A DNA stretch of 64,000 nucleotides from G963667145 sp963676515 [NCBI: Candidatus Cloacimonadota bacterium] (GTDB lineage: Bacteria; Cloacimonadota; Cloacimonadia; G963667145), in contig OY781061.1 in assembly GCA_963676515.1 (NCBI GenBank), positions 124,001 through 188,000 on the forward strand, read 5' to 3'. The notes below the pieces were generated by a model. It was not told the DNA's origin. It did not search any database and was given only the letters and a program-made list of their open reading frames with translations. Positions within the stretch are counted from its first letter, which is position 1, and each line of letters opens with the position of its first letter. Position numbers and translations under genes: made by a program. Shown here piece by piece: positions 10,333 through 18,919 of this stretch.

Positions 10333-11796
10333 ATGTTTACAGACAATGGAAGTATCTATTTTACTTTTAGCCTCTATTTTGTAGCTATGCTTTTTATTGG
10401 TCTGCATTTTTACCGCAAAACAGCAAGTTTATCAGACTATGTGTTGGGTGGCAGGTCTCTGGGACCCTGGGTCGGTGCTCTATCGGCGTGCGCATCAGAT
10501 ATGAGTGGCTGGCTCTTAATGGGATTGCCTGGATCTGTCTATCGCTATGGGCTAGGCAACGCCTTTTGGATGGCACTGGGTCTTGCTCTGGGTACTTGGT
10601 GCAACTGGCAATTTGTCGCAAGAAGACTTCGTCGCTTTACTGAGTTCGCCGACGACTCCCTTACTATCTCCGAATACTTAGAAGTCAGATTTCAAGACAA
10701 GACCAAGATACTGCGTTTCCTCTCGGGAGCTTTTATAATTATATTTTTTATCTTTTACACCGCCTCTGGCTTTGTGGCTGGTGCCAAACTTTTTACCACC
10801 GTTTTCAATATTTCCTACTTCTACTCTCTGCTTATTTCGGTCGTAGTAATAATTAGCTACACTTTTCTAGGCGGATTTTTAGCTGTTTCGTGGACAGATT
10901 TTTTCCAAGGTCTAATGATGTTTTTTGCAATTTGCTTTGTCTGCATATTTGGCTACACGCTCATAAAAAACAATCCTGCAATTATACAAGGTCACTTACC
11001 GTTATTCAGCATTTTCAATACGAACGAAAAGGTTGGCTTTTTGGCTATTCTCTCCTCTATGGCTTGGGGTCTTGGCTATTTCGGACAACCTCACATCCTC
11101 ACACGCTTTATGGGACTAAAGTCAGAAGAAGATATTCGTCCCGCACGAATTATCGCCGTGAGTTGGACAGTGATTTGCCTTTGTGCAGCCATCTTAGTGG
11201 GACTCATCGGCTACGCCCAGACCCAAGTTGCAGGTGTGCCAGCTGGATTTGACCCCGAGAAAATCTTTATGCTCCTTATTGAAGTATTTTTTCATCCGCT
11301 TATCGCCGGCATTATGCTTGCGGCTATTTTGGCAGCAGTTATGAGTACCGCCGATTCTCAGCTTATAGTAGTAGCATCCTCTTTTACCGAAGATTTTTAT
11401 AAATTCTTTACCAAACGCAAGATAAACGAAAAAGAACTTGTCTACATCAGTAGGTCTACTGTGGTTGCGGTAGCTATTTTAGCAGGAGTTTTAGCCTCAG
11501 ACCAAAACTCAAGCGTTCTCGATTTAGTTTCTTATGCTTGGGCAGGTTTTGGTGCTGCTTTTGGACCAGTAATACTTTTTAGCCTCTTTTGGAAAAGGAT
11601 GACCCGCATTTCAGCTATCAGCGGGATGATCAGCGGTGGCATCACGATCATCGTCTGGAAAAACTGGCTACACGGTGGAATTTTTGACCTTTACGAATTA
11701 TTCCCTGGATTTATTATCGCAAGTTTAGTAATTGTATTCGTTTCGTTACGAGGAAAAATGCCTGAGAAAGAAGTTACCGCTATATTTTACAAATAA
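10333..11796 (+). CDS. putP: sodium/proline symporter
   Basis: A sodium:solute symporter of 487 residues with about thirteen membrane segments. The N-terminal part (DYVLGGRSLGPWVGALSA, SDMSGWLLMGLPG) and the sodium-site region MSTADSQLIVVASSF match PutP more closely than pantothenate or glucose members. It imports proline with Na+, both a nutrient and a compatible solute. It has an AAGGAG ribosome site and starts the plus-strand run, with exbB following after 23 bases. Ligand assignment is by family resemblance only. Confidence 0.87.
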   Translation: MFTDNGSIYFTFSLYFVAMLFIGLHFYRKTASLSDYVLGGRSLGPWVGALSACASDMSGWLLMGLPGSVYRYGLGNAFWMALGLALGTWCNWQFVARRLRRFTEFADDSLTISEYLEVRFQDKTKILRFLSGAFIIIFFIFYTASGFVAGAKLFTTVFNISYFYSLLISVVVIISYTFLGGFLAVSWTDFFQGLMMFFAICFVCIFGYTLIKNNPAIIQGHLPLFSIFNTNEKVGFLAILSSMAWGLGYFGQPHILTRFMGLKSEEDIRPARIIAVSWTVICLCAAILVGLIGYAQTQVAGVPAGFDPEKIFMLLIEVFFHPLIAGIMLAAILAAVMSTADSQLIVVASSFTEDFYKFFTKRKINEKELVYISRSTVVAVAILAGVLASDQNSSVLDLVSYAWAGFGAAFGPVILFSLFWKRMTRISAISGMISGGITIIVWKNWLHGGIFDLYELFPGFIIASLVIVFVSLRGKMPEKEVTAIFYK

Positions 11797-11819
11797 ATTT
11801 TAAATAAGGAGTTGATAGA

Positions 11820-12425
11820 ATGAACTATTTTACGATCGCCGTGAAAGGCGGATATATTATGATAATTTTGGCTATTTTATCTATTATAGCTTTAGCGATA
11901 ATTATCGAAAAATTTTTGCACCTAAAAAAAATTAAAAGAGAGAAAAAGGATTTTTTGATTGAGTTCGAAAAAGCAGCTCAAGAAAAAGATGCCCAAAGAG
12001 CGGAGCAACTTTGTCAAGCGGTGGACACCATACCTATAGCTAGAGTTTATGCTACTATCTTGAAATCCAAGCAAAAAGAGCAAGAAAATCTAGAACAAGC
12101 TATCTCTTATGGAGTCCAAAAAGAACTGCATTTTATGGAAAAAGGGCTAGGCACGCTTTCCACCATCGCGGCTGTTGGTCCACTTTTCGGATTTATGGGA
12201 ACGGTACTGGGAATGATCAAAGTTTTTATGAAAATCCAACAAACTGCAGGCGGCGTGGATATAGCACTTTTGGCAGGAGGTATCTGGGAAGCTCTGATTA
12301 CAACTGTAGCTGGACTTGTCGTAGGCATTTTAGCTCTTAGCTTTTACAACCTGCTCATTGACAAGTTAGATTACGAAGCTGTCGACTTGCAAGAAAAAGC
12401 AAATCAAATAATTGGGGAGTTTTAA
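11820..12425 (+). CDS. exbB: ExbB/TolQ-type proton channel subunit
   Basis: A 201-residue MotA/TolQ/ExbB family protein with three membrane helices (about residues 10-30, 110-140 and 155-180). The conserved stretches GTLSTIAAVGPLFGFMGTV and ALITTVAGLVVGI form the proton pathway. With ExbD and TonB it energises outer-membrane import or, as TolQRA, envelope constriction. A TonB-type rather than a long TolA-type third protein follows, so the ExbB name is preferred. Confidence 0.88.
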   Translation: MNYFTIAVKGGYIMIILAILSIIALAIIIEKFLHLKKIKREKKDFLIEFEKAAQEKDAQRAEQLCQAVDTIPIARVYATILKSKQKEQENLEQAISYGVQKELHFMEKGLGTLSTIAAVGPLFGFMGTVLGMIKVFMKIQQTAGGVDIALLAGGIWEALITTVAGLVVGILALSFYNLLIDKLDYEAVDLQEKANQIIGEF

Positions 12426-12431
12426 AGATTT

Positions 12432-12836
12432 ATGACTCTAAAGAAAAAAAGAATTACCTCTGTAGCTCTGATCTCTTTTACAGACATCATTATGCTTCTT
12501 TTAATCTTCATCTTAGTATCTTCCAGCTTCATCACTTATTCAGGCATCAAAGTCAACTTACCAGACGCTTCTGGTAATCAAAGCGATTACACAGACAACA
12601 TCTTTATCAGCATCAACCAAAAAGGAGATGTGTATCTCGACCAATACGAGATTGACTTGGACGACCTACCAGGACTCTTACGCGAAAAACTAGATAAGTT
12701 GCATTCTGGAAAAACTATCGTGGTGCAAGCAGATAAGAATCTGGAGTTCCAAAGAATAGTGCAAGTAATGGATATCGCGAAACTCTCAGGTGCTACCAAA
12801 TTTTGTCTGGCGACCCGCAACATAGGGATTAATTAA
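12432..12836 (+). CDS. exbD: ExbD/TolR-type biopolymer transport protein
   Basis: 134 residues: a short cytoplasmic N-terminus, one membrane helix (SFTDIIMLLLIFILVSSSF) that carries the essential Asp of the family, and a periplasmic domain. It lies six bases after exbB and thirteen before tonB, so the three form one unit. It couples the proton flow through ExbB to TonB motion. Confidence 0.88.
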   Translation: MTLKKKRITSVALISFTDIIMLLLIFILVSSSFITYSGIKVNLPDASGNQSDYTDNIFISINQKGDVYLDQYEIDLDDLPGLLREKLDKLHSGKTIVVQADKNLEFQRIVQVMDIAKLSGATKFCLATRNIGIN

Positions 12837-12848
12837 CTTGGCAATCAT

Positions 12849-13547
12849 ATGAACGACAAAAGATTAAGCTACCTAATATCGTGGGCGTTACACCTTTTTG
12901 TGGTTGCTCTATTTTTATTTTTTAGCTACGATACGCCATTACATAATATACCTCGCAAATACCAAATCGTGGGAATCTATTCTGGCAATGTAGGTGGCAA
13001 AAAAAGCATCAAGAAAGGACTTGCAAACAACTATATTCCCAAAAAAATTGCGTTGCCCAAAAGCATAAGTAAATCTTTGTCCAAGAAAATAAACAGCTCT
13101 GAAAAAAAAATCATTGCCAAAAACAAAGTAATAACCCAAGAAAAAGTTGGTAACACTATCAGCAATCTAAATCCCAAACCTACCGCTCCCATACTCAGCC
13201 AAAGCGATAAAAAAATAAATGACCAAGAGTTTTTTGAACAGTTTGCTAATGAGTTAAAAAAGAACGAAAGCAATCAAAATTACCAATTGGAAGGCGAAGT
13301 TACCAATCGAAAGATTCTCTCCCAAGTTTTGCCTAAATATCCTCAAGGACTCAGAAGAAACGCCAAGGTAAAACTCCGCTTCACGCTCTCTCCGCAAGGA
13401 GTTGTTTCAAATATTGTCATCGTAAAAAGAGCCGACCCCCTTCTAGAAAAAGCGAGTAAACAATCTCTGCTGAAGTGGAAATTTAACCCCGTCTTGTCCA
13501 AGAAAAATCAAATAGGGTTTATAACTTTTGTCTATCAAATCAAATAA
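12849..13547 (+). CDS. tonB: TonB family energy-transducing protein
   Basis: 232 residues with an N-terminal membrane anchor (WALHLFVVALFLFF, about 12-25), a Lys/Pro/Ser-rich linker, and a C-terminal TonB fold containing YPQGLRRNAKVKLRFTLSP and a closing WKFNPV segment. It spans the periplasm and engages the TonB box of outer-membrane receptors. No receptor is encoded in the window. The next coding frame begins with TTG inside its last codons. Confidence 0.82.
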   Translation: MNDKRLSYLISWALHLFVVALFLFFSYDTPLHNIPRKYQIVGIYSGNVGGKKSIKKGLANNYIPKKIALPKSISKSLSKKINSSEKKIIAKNKVITQEKVGNTISNLNPKPTAPILSQSDKKINDQEFFEQFANELKKNESNQNYQLEGEVTNRKILSQVLPKYPQGLRRNAKVKLRFTLSPQGVVSNIVIVKRADPLLEKASKQSLLKWKFNPVLSKKNQIGFITFVYQIK

Positions 13548-13884
13548 AGTACACCCAAAAAATCTAGCGGAAGCTAGACAAATCCTTACCCAACTCGGCT
13601 GCAGTCCGCAAGGAGTGGAAATTATGGCTAGGAAAATGTTGCCACTAAATATCGAACTAAGCAACCTCTTGGCTGGCAGCGTGAATATCCTCAAGCAAGA
13701 GGCTCTAGCTATCGGAATCGATGTGGCGACGCACAAATCGGTGGTAACAGGGCAAATCAAAAAAAGTGATGTGATCATCATTGGAAATCAGCAAAAAATT
13801 TTACAACTGTTGAAAAATTTAGAGTCACAAAAAGGTTTTTTGGAGTTTGCTCAAATCATCTCACAAATTAAACTTTGTCTATGA
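13528..13884 (+). CDS. stand-alone dihydropteroate-synthase N-terminal-like domain
   Basis: 118 residues. The pattern SPQGVEIMARKMLP, then NILKQEALAIGIDVATHK, then DVIIIGN resembles the extra N-terminal domain found on roughly 400-residue dihydropteroate synthases of clostridia and some other bacteria (there with NILKQEML and a DVLLMGT strand). The TIM-barrel that makes dihydropteroate is absent. The TTG at 13528 is the only in-frame start that keeps the whole domain; the first internal ATG (13624) would remove about a third. The stop overlaps the next ATG as ATGA. Function is unknown; resemblance is from memory of the family, not a search. Confidence 0.6.
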   Translation: MSIKSNKVHPKNLAEARQILTQLGCSPQGVEIMARKMLPLNIELSNLLAGSVNILKQEALAIGIDVATHKSVVTGQIKKSDVIIIGNQQKILQLLKNLESQKGFLEFAQIISQIKLCL

Positions 13885-15911
13885 AAAATAAAACCATTGT
13901 CGCCATCACAGGAACAATAGGAAGCGGCAAATCAACTTTATGTAATATTTTAGAAAAACTACAGTGCAAAATAATCTCCGCTGATAAAATCGGACATCAA
14001 ATTTTACCCGAAATTAAACAAAAACTTGTCGAGACTTTTGGGGAAAGCATACTCTCCCCAAATAATAAAGAAATAGACAAAAAGAAACTGGCAAATTTAA
14101 TCTTTTCCAACAAAGATTACTTAGAAAAACTCAACGAAATTACTCATCCTAAAATATTAAAAAAGTTAGAAAAATTAATCACTGAAAGCAAAAAGAGTTT
14201 AGTTTTTGTAGAGATTCCACCCGTTTTCTCCGTAGATATTAGCCGATGTTTTGATTTGGTTGTACAAATCAAATCTTGCCCAGAATTACTCAAAAAACGA
14301 CTAATAGCTAAAGATAAAAGCTACCTAGAGAGAATAAAATCCCAACTCAGCAATAAACTTCTCAAAAAAAGCAACTACAATATCAATAACGACGGTACTA
14401 TCGAAAGCTTAAAAAATGATGCTAAACACTTACTTGACTATTGCCAAAAAATAAAACCCACTTCTAAAAGACCGCTCACTTTTGCTTACCTTTCCAAAGT
14501 TTGCGTGTGTGTCTCCGAAACAGACCTAGACATTTGTAAAGAGAAAATTGATTACATCCTAAAACAACAACACTTAGCAGAATTTCGTTTAGATTTTTTG
14601 CCAAAGCTACCCTCTAATCTAGAAAATTGGAAGAAGAAAGGAGTTGTCGCTACTTTGCGAACCAAAAATCAAGGTGGTCACAGTGAACTTTGCGGAAAAA
14701 AATACGCCGAAGCTCTCTATAAAATCGACAATCTAGATTTTGAGTTTATCGATATCGAATTTGAAAATGCAAAAGAAGTAGATTTAGAAAAGATAAAATC
14801 GAAGATTATCCTCTCTTATCACAATTTCGATAGTACACCACAAGATTTAGAAAAAATCGTCGTAAAGATGACAGAACATACTCCTTACTGCATAAAAGTC
14901 GCCACGATGATACAAGATATCAACGACAATTTCATGATTTTCCGCTTACTGCAAAAGTTTCCCAATCTCATAGCTTTTGGAATGGGTGAAAAAGGCGAAT
15001 TGTCCAGAGTCTTATGCCTAAAATACGGCTCACCTTTTACATACACCTACTTACCAGAAAAATCAGCCGTCGCCCCTGGACAAATAGATTTAGAGACCCT
15101 AAGCACTCTTTACAATATCAAGAGCGTAAACAGCCAAACCGCTGTCTATGGACTTATCGGGCAAAATATAGCCAAAAGCTCTTCTCGAGCTTATCATAAT
15201 AAACAATTCTCCTCCAAAAAAATTAACGCTTGTTTCGTTAATTTTCCTATCGATTGCCAAGCTGAACTGACAACTTTCTTGAAAAATTTTCTCCTTTTCG
15301 AGTGGAAAGGAGCTGCCATCACTATGCCTTACAAACAAGATGTTTTTTCCCTCGTAAATAGTATCGATAACACCGCAAGCGAAATAGGAGCTATTAACAC
15401 TCTTTGCAACGACAACGGAAAGCTAAACGCCTACAATACAGACTGGATTGGAGCTATTGAACCTCTTTTAAGTAGGATTTCACTGCTAAACAAGAAAGTG
15501 CTTCTCCTAGGCAATGGGGGTGCAGCTAAAGCTATATTGTTCGGACTTTTCCGCGAAAAAGCACAAGTCACCGTCGCCGCTCGCAGTTTAGAGAAAAGTA
15601 AACCTCTTGTCACTATGGGAAATTTTACTTCTATTTCTTTGCAAGAAGCGAAAAATTCAAGCCAAAATTTTGATGTTATCATCAACGCCAGCAAAGTCGG
15701 TATGAACGAAGATATTAGCTTGCTCTCAACTTTCAAGCTTGAACAAATAGTGATGGATATCGTATACCAACCCCTAAAAACTAAAATGCTACAACTAGCT
15801 GAAAAACAAAAGGCTCAGATAATTTTTGGCGATGAGATGCTCTACAGCCAAGCAGAAGAACAAGAAAAAATTTGGCTTAAAAAACAACAGTTCAAAGGTT
15901 ATTTTTCTTGA
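13881..15911 (+). CDS. tri-domain fusion: dephospho-CoA kinase, 3-dehydroquinate dehydratase (type I), shikimate dehydrogenase
   Basis: One 676-residue frame. Residues 1-190 are a CoaE kinase with P-loop GTIGSGKST (11-19) and EIPP. Residues ~200-415 are a type I dehydroquinase: Schiff-base Lys339 in CIKVAT, general-base His314 in LSYHNF, substrate Arg376 and the APGQ loop are present, but the usual RTxxEGG reads RTKNQGG (Gln264 for Glu). Residues ~420-676 are AroE: shikimate-site SSSRAYHN, Lys485 in MPYK, NTD (519-521), and the NADP loop GNGGAA. ATG at 13881 overlaps the upstream stop; an in-frame TTG two codons earlier is less likely. AroD-AroE fusions are known in plants and chlamydiae; the CoaE addition is unusual. 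Confidence 0.9.
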   Translation: MKNKTIVAITGTIGSGKSTLCNILEKLQCKIISADKIGHQILPEIKQKLVETFGESILSPNNKEIDKKKLANLIFSNKDYLEKLNEITHPKILKKLEKLITESKKSLVFVEIPPVFSVDISRCFDLVVQIKSCPELLKKRLIAKDKSYLERIKSQLSNKLLKKSNYNINNDGTIESLKNDAKHLLDYCQKIKPTSKRPLTFAYLSKVCVCVSETDLDICKEKIDYILKQQHLAEFRLDFLPKLPSNLENWKKKGVVATLRTKNQGGHSELCGKKYAEALYKIDNLDFEFIDIEFENAKEVDLEKIKSKIILSYHNFDSTPQDLEKIVVKMTEHTPYCIKVATMIQDINDNFMIFRLLQKFPNLIAFGMGEKGELSRVLCLKYGSPFTYTYLPEKSAVAPGQIDLETLSTLYNIKSVNSQTAVYGLIGQNIAKSSSRAYHNKQFSSKKINACFVNFPIDCQAELTTFLKNFLLFEWKGAAITMPYKQDVFSLVNSIDNTASEIGAINTLCNDNGKLNAYNTDWIGAIEPLLSRISLLNKKVLLLGNGGAAKAILFGLFREKAQVTVAARSLEKSKPLVTMGNFTSISLQEAKNSSQNFDVIINASKVGMNEDISLLSTFKLEQIVMDIVYQPLKTKMLQLAEKQKAQIIFGDEMLYSQAEEQEKIWLKKQQFKGYFS

Positions 15912-15973
15912 CAAAAACAGCTTAAATTGAAGAAATTTCTGAATAGAATAAAGCTCTTTATAAGAAGGATGTT

Positions 15974-16252
15974 ATGAAAAAAAGCGACAATTTCTTTCCC
16001 ATTCTTACGGTGTTTGACAATTTGGCTAAAGTTATCTCTGAAGGTGTACAAAATCCTTTTGGATTTTCCAATCAAACTCCTTTGGATATCGTTGAAAAAG
16101 AAAACCACTACTTAGTAAGATTAAGTCTGGCAGGATTTTCCAAAGAGGAAGTCAAAATCAAAAAATCTGGTGAACAACTACTTATCACTGCAGAAAAACA
16201 AAGCAAAAAAGAAGAAGATAAAGAAAAGTTTTATTACAAAGAAAGAGTCTGG
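15974..16252 (+). pseudogene. hsp20: Hsp20/alpha-crystallin small heat-shock protein, 5' part, split by IS
   Basis: The first 93 codons encode the N-terminal arm and most of the alpha-crystallin domain (TPLDIVEKENHYLVRLSLAG, then KEEVKIKKSGEQLLITAE and YYKERVW). A GAAGGA ribosome site precedes the ATG. At codon TGG the sequence enters an IS1182-type element, and translation would run on into IS sequence to 16339. The C-terminal half resumes at 17965. It was a holdase chaperone before the insertion. Confidence 0.88.
16249..16252. repeat. left target-site duplication CTGG of the IS1182-type element
   Basis: CTGG at 16249-16252 recurs at 17965-17968 on the other side of the element. The bases just inside are TCTAA at both ends in inverted orientation. 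A four-base duplication fits the IS1182 family. Confidence 0.6.
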
Positions 16253-17964
16253 TCTAAAAATCTCTATCTCTTTACAAATAAGCAGAATGTATTTCTTTGG
16301 CATAAAATATTGTTGTTGAGGTGGTTATGTTTAAATTAGGTAAAAGCTCTAGCCAAGGTAAAATCTTTTTTGATCCCGAAAGTGAATATTTTCTGAATAG
16401 AGTGAAAGGTACGGAACAAGATTATTTTCGAAAACTTATTTTTGAGAATATTGATCAAAATATTTTCAAAGTGCTTTTTGCTGAGAGTGGTGGCCGCCCT
16501 AACGCTCCAATAAATTGTCTGGTTTCTGCTTTGATTTTGCGTGAAAAGAACAATTGGTCTTATAGAGAGCTACTGGATGAACTTAACTTCAACATCGCCA
16601 ATCGTTACGCTGTCGGGATTGATAACTTCGAGAAAGTCCCTTTTAACAAAGCTACAATTTTTAATTTTCTGAATCGTTTATCTTCCTACCAAAGCAAAAC
16701 TGAGATAAATCTTTTTGAAAAAGTTTTCACCGCTCTTACCAAGAATCAACTCACAAAACTAAAGGTAAAGACAAATATAGCACGCACCGACTCGACTATG
16801 ATTTGCTCCAATATCAGAAAAACCACCCGACTTCAACTGATTTTGGAAGTGTTTTTGAGGCTGCATCGTATTCTAGAAGAAGGAGATAAAGCAAAGATAA
16901 AAGTCAAATTTCCTGACTATATTAAGACCAGCTCTGACAGATTTGTGTTTAATTTAAAGAGAGCCGAGATAACACACGAATTGGATAAAATCGGCAATTT
17001 ATACCTCTGGATTGTGAAAAATTTGCATGAAAAATATCATCATACGCTTGAATATAAAACTTTTTTTAGAGTGTTCAAAGAGCAATTTTTTATAGAAAAT
17101 AATCAGCCAAACTTAAAGGATCCCAAAGATGTGGGTTCAGGCTCTGTACAGTCTCCAGACGATTTGGATGCGACTTTTCGTAATAAAAATGGAAAGAGCT
17201 ATCAGGGATTTGTGGTAAGTGCAGTAGAGACGGCAAATCCTAAAAATAAGTTTAACCTCATCACAGATGTGGTAGTCACAAAAAACAATATCAACGATGC
17301 GGATATTTTGCACTCTCGCTTGGATAAAGTACTAGGAATCCATAAAGACTTGATCCTTTTTTCTCAAGATAATGGTTATTCCAAACCTAGTAATGATGAA
17401 ATATTTGAAAAAAATCGCGTAAAAGTCGTGCAGAAAGTTCCTCCTAAAAAGCTTTCATTTATTAATATTAAAAACGAAAATGGTGATTACAAAGCAGAGT
17501 GTAAAGGCGGCCAAATAGTACCACTGGTTAAAGGTAAGAGTAAATTTAGAGGTGAGTTTGATAAAAAAATTTGTAAAAATTGTCAGTGTAAAAGTGATTG
17601 CCCTACTTTTTTTGGAAAGCTTAAAACAGCTTACTATTTTAAAAACAAGCCGAGTAGAAGTTTTTTAAAGGGAGTATTTTACAATACTCTACCAGATAAA
17701 ATAAAAAATCTTCGCAACAATGTGGAAGCCACCATGAACGAGCTTACTTGCCGCACAAAGGCACACAAATTGAAAGTCAGAGGTCTATTTTCAGCGTCTA
17801 ATTTTGCTTTTTTAACTACTATGGGAATCAATTTTGGGAAAATATATCGAAGTATTGGCAAGAATGAGTCTCAAATTTTTAATTATTTTAAAAAATTTTT
17901 ATTTTATCGTTTTGAATTTCAATTTTCCTTATAATAAGCTGTAATTAAATTTTAGGTAGTTAGA
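16253..17964 (+). mobile_element. IS1182-family insertion sequence (intact, 1712 bp)
   Basis: Bounded by imperfect inverted ends, TCTAAAAATC on the left and TCTAACTACC read inward from the right, with CTGG on both sides. It holds one transposase gene in the same direction as the hsp20 it interrupts. Element and transposase look intact, so it may still be active. The right end was placed by matching inverted ends and could be off by a base or two. Confidence 0.75.
16327..17934 (+). CDS. IS1182 family transposase
   Basis: 535 residues. An N-terminal DUF772-type domain (FAESGGRPNAPINCLVSALI, NNWSYRELLDELNFN) precedes a DDE domain: Asp in ARTDSTM, Asp in LILFSQDNGY, and a likely Glu in NNVEATMNELT. 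A Cys cluster CKNCQCKSDCP lies between the second Asp and the Glu, as is usual for this family. ATG at 16327 has GAGGTGG before it, and a GTG two codons earlier is less likely. No internal stops are present. Confidence 0.9.
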   Translation: MFKLGKSSSQGKIFFDPESEYFLNRVKGTEQDYFRKLIFENIDQNIFKVLFAESGGRPNAPINCLVSALILREKNNWSYRELLDELNFNIANRYAVGIDNFEKVPFNKATIFNFLNRLSSYQSKTEINLFEKVFTALTKNQLTKLKVKTNIARTDSTMICSNIRKTTRLQLILEVFLRLHRILEEGDKAKIKVKFPDYIKTSSDRFVFNLKRAEITHELDKIGNLYLWIVKNLHEKYHHTLEYKTFFRVFKEQFFIENNQPNLKDPKDVGSGSVQSPDDLDATFRNKNGKSYQGFVVSAVETANPKNKFNLITDVVVTKNNINDADILHSRLDKVLGIHKDLILFSQDNGYSKPSNDEIFEKNRVKVVQKVPPKKLSFINIKNENGDYKAECKGGQIVPLVKGKSKFRGEFDKKICKNCQCKSDCPTFFGKLKTAYYFKNKPSRSFLKGVFYNTLPDKIKNLRNNVEATMNELTCRTKAHKLKVRGLFSASNFAFLTTMGINFGKIYRSIGKNESQIFNYFKKFLFYRFEFQFSL

Positions 17965-18125
17965 CTGGGCTCAAAGAAAGCAACGAAGAAAAAGTGATGC
18001 GAAAAATAAATCTTCCGATAGATGCCGACACTTGCACCATCAAAGCCAAAATGGAAGACGGAATCTTGAAAATAACTTTGCAAAAATTAAAAGAAAAACC
18101 AGAAGAAGAAGTAGTGGTAGAGTGA
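17965..18125 (+). pseudogene. hsp20: Hsp20 3' part, separated by IS
   Basis: The frame beginning at 17967 encodes the end of the alpha-crystallin domain: MRKINLPIDADTC, then IKAKMEDGILKITLQ, then an acidic tail, stopping at TGA 18123-18125. Removing the element and one CTGG copy joins the halves one base out of frame, so either a base was lost, the gene decayed further, or the element boundary is slightly different. Confidence 0.85.
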
Positions 18126-18712
18126 TGATAGCTAAGAAAATAAACACACCTCAAAGCTACCAAGAATACTTAGATATCTGGACGAAAATATATGAGAAAA
18201 CAAATTACGACAGCGGTCTAACTGGATATTTTCTAAAAAAAAGTCATCAATGGTCTGAAAAAAAAATTAACAATAGTATAAAGTTCTCCAAAGTCCTTGA
18301 AGTTGGTGCAGGTTCTGGGATGCATATAAATTATATACAACACCAATTTGATGAATACTACATTACAGATATAAATGATTCTTTCATTAATCAAGCTAAA
18401 TTAAAAACTACTAGCAAAGTTTTTTTAAAAAAAGAAGATGCTACTAAATTATCTTTTAGCGATAATTCCTTTGATAGAGTTATTGCTGCTCATATATTAG
18501 AACATTTGCAAAATCCTCACGAATCTTTATTAGAATGGGCTAGAGTATTAAAACCTGGTGGAATTTTGACAATAATTTTACCTTGTGATCCTGGGATAGC
18601 TTGGAGATTAGGACGAAAGCTTAGTGCTAGAAAAAAATTCATCAAAAAAGGTCTTGATTATGACTATTGGATGGCCAGAGAGCATATCAATCCCATTAAT
18701 AACTTAATATCA
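18125..18712 (+). pseudogene. class I SAM-dependent methyltransferase, 3' truncated by IS256-type remnant
   Basis: ATG overlaps the hsp20 stop. About 196 native residues include the SAM-binding motif VLEVGAGSG, the acidic strand YYITDIND, motif DNSFDRVIAAHILEHL and WARVLKPGG, a Methyltransf_11 pattern. At 18713 native sequence gives way to GGGACTGTAATAAAAATTG, a typical IS256-family end. The reading frame then closes after eight foreign codons at 18736. The C-terminal part was not found on the far side of the IS pile-up. Substrate unknown; a possibly functional shortened product cannot be excluded. Confidence 0.72.
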
Positions 18713-18919
18713 GGGACTGTAATAAAAATTGTGTAAATTTCTAAAATATGCATGTTGGCATTAAAAAGAAAAGGAGATTTACAATGTTTAGTGAGAAGCA
18801 AATTGAAGAGATTCTCAAGAGTCATAAACCGAAAAATAAGGACGATTTGAACGAACTTATTAAGAAGTTTAGTAAGCAATTAATCGAGAGCATGCTAGAG
18901 TCCGAGAGAGCAGAGTCAA
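18713..18919 (+). mobile_element. remnant of an IS256-family element (5' end)
   Basis: Begins with an IS256-type terminus, then AAAGGAGATTTACA and an ATG at 18784. The encoded start, MFSEKQIEEILKSHKPKNK followed by KKFSKQLIESMLESE, resembles the N-terminus of Mutator/IS256 transposases. It stops abruptly at 18919 where the second element begins. Only about 45 codons of the transposase remain, so it is dead. Confidence 0.7.
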
